A stretch of DNA of 6,652 bases from the NCBI GenBank assembly GCA_029935255.1, contig JAOZKS010000151.1, forward strand, positions 1 to 6,652, in the 5' to 3' direction. Numbering within the stretch: position 1 is the stretch's first letter; every line of letters starts with the position of its first letter. The position numbers and the translations under genes are program-made. The notes beneath the pieces are model-generated. The model saw only the letters and a program-made list of their open reading frames with translations, was not told the origin of the DNA and ran no database searches. Source of the DNA: Pontiella sp. (lineage in GTDB: Bacteria > Verrucomicrobiota > Kiritimatiellia > Kiritimatiellales > Pontiellaceae). Of the stretch, positions 6,585 through 6,652 are shown piece by piece.

Positions 6585-6608
6585 AATGAAAGGGTCAATG
6601 AAAGGGTC
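6585..6608 (+). repeat. perfect tandem duplication of a 12-base unit
   Basis: AATGAAAGGGTC occurs twice with no gap, at 6585-6596 and 6597-6608, shortly after the YcgN stop. The second copy continues into AGAACGC and a six-base T-run (6616-6621). AAAGGGTCAG-like ends are familiar to me beside IS200-type/REP-associated transposase genes in some genomes, so this could mark the edge of such an element; that link is recollection and inference. Confidence 0.75.
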
Positions 6609-6619
6609 AGAACGCTTTT

Positions 6620-6649
6620 TTAATCATTATGGATTTACTCATGATGTAA
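6620..6649. repeat. imperfect inverted repeat near the right edge
   Basis: TTAATCAT (6620-6627) pairs with ATGATGTAA (6641-6649) around a 13-base loop, with one unpaired G at 6646. It is AT-rich and weak as RNA. It could be part of a mobile-element end or a weak downstream terminator; the sequence stops too soon to decide. Confidence 0.35.
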
Positions 6650-6652
6650 TAA

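Noticed and set aside
6562..6621. Intrinsic terminator from AAGCGT (6562-6567) pairing with ACGCTT (6612-6617) before a T-run
   Set aside because: Only six base pairs close a 44-base loop, and the left arm lies in the YcgN coding end; too weak to call.

Overview
The window carries six genes or gene parts in an ordinary bacterial layout, with no rRNA, tRNA, CRISPR array or complete mobile element. The source looks Gram-negative: the histidine kinase has a periplasmic sensor domain behind a signal peptide, and a YcgN-type cysteine-cluster gene follows it. The mix of an animal-like UDP-glucose dehydrogenase, a DUF4404 protein, a SelW-like protein and a solute-binding-protein-type hybrid kinase would fit a PVC-group (for example Kiritimatiellota) or deltaproteobacterial genome. 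That placement is inference only.

Left block (1-444, + strand): the last 55 codons of a SelT/SelW/SelH (Rdx) family protein overlap, by ATGA, a 92-residue three-helix membrane protein. The next 102 bases separate convergent genes. They hold a short in-frame stretch that reads like the start of a saccharopine dehydrogenase-type Rossmann protein, probably a remnant, and a bulged hairpin.

Middle block (547-3529, - strand): a GT4 glycosyltransferase, a small DUF4404 helical protein and UDP-glucose 6-dehydrogenase lie in that order and probably form one transcription unit. The dehydrogenase supplies UDP-glucuronate and the glycosyltransferase builds a glycan, so a role in surface polysaccharide or glycoconjugate synthesis is reasonable. 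The acceptor and product cannot be read from sequence.

Right block (3656-6569, + strand): transcribed divergently across a 126-base promoter region, this block has an 825-residue hybrid sensor histidine kinase (periplasmic SBP_bac_3 domain, one membrane helix, PAS, HisKA, HATPase_c, REC). One base after its stop begins a YcgN/UPF0260-family cysteine-cluster protein. No separate response regulator or HPt protein is present.

Right edge (6570-6652): no gene is visible. It has a perfect tandem 12-base repeat, a T-run and an imperfect inverted repeat, which may be the edge of a mobile or REP-like element continuing outside the window. I found no convincing new defence or other undescribed system. 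The best leads are the remnant at 445-510, the kinase-YcgN pairing and the repeat-bearing right edge.
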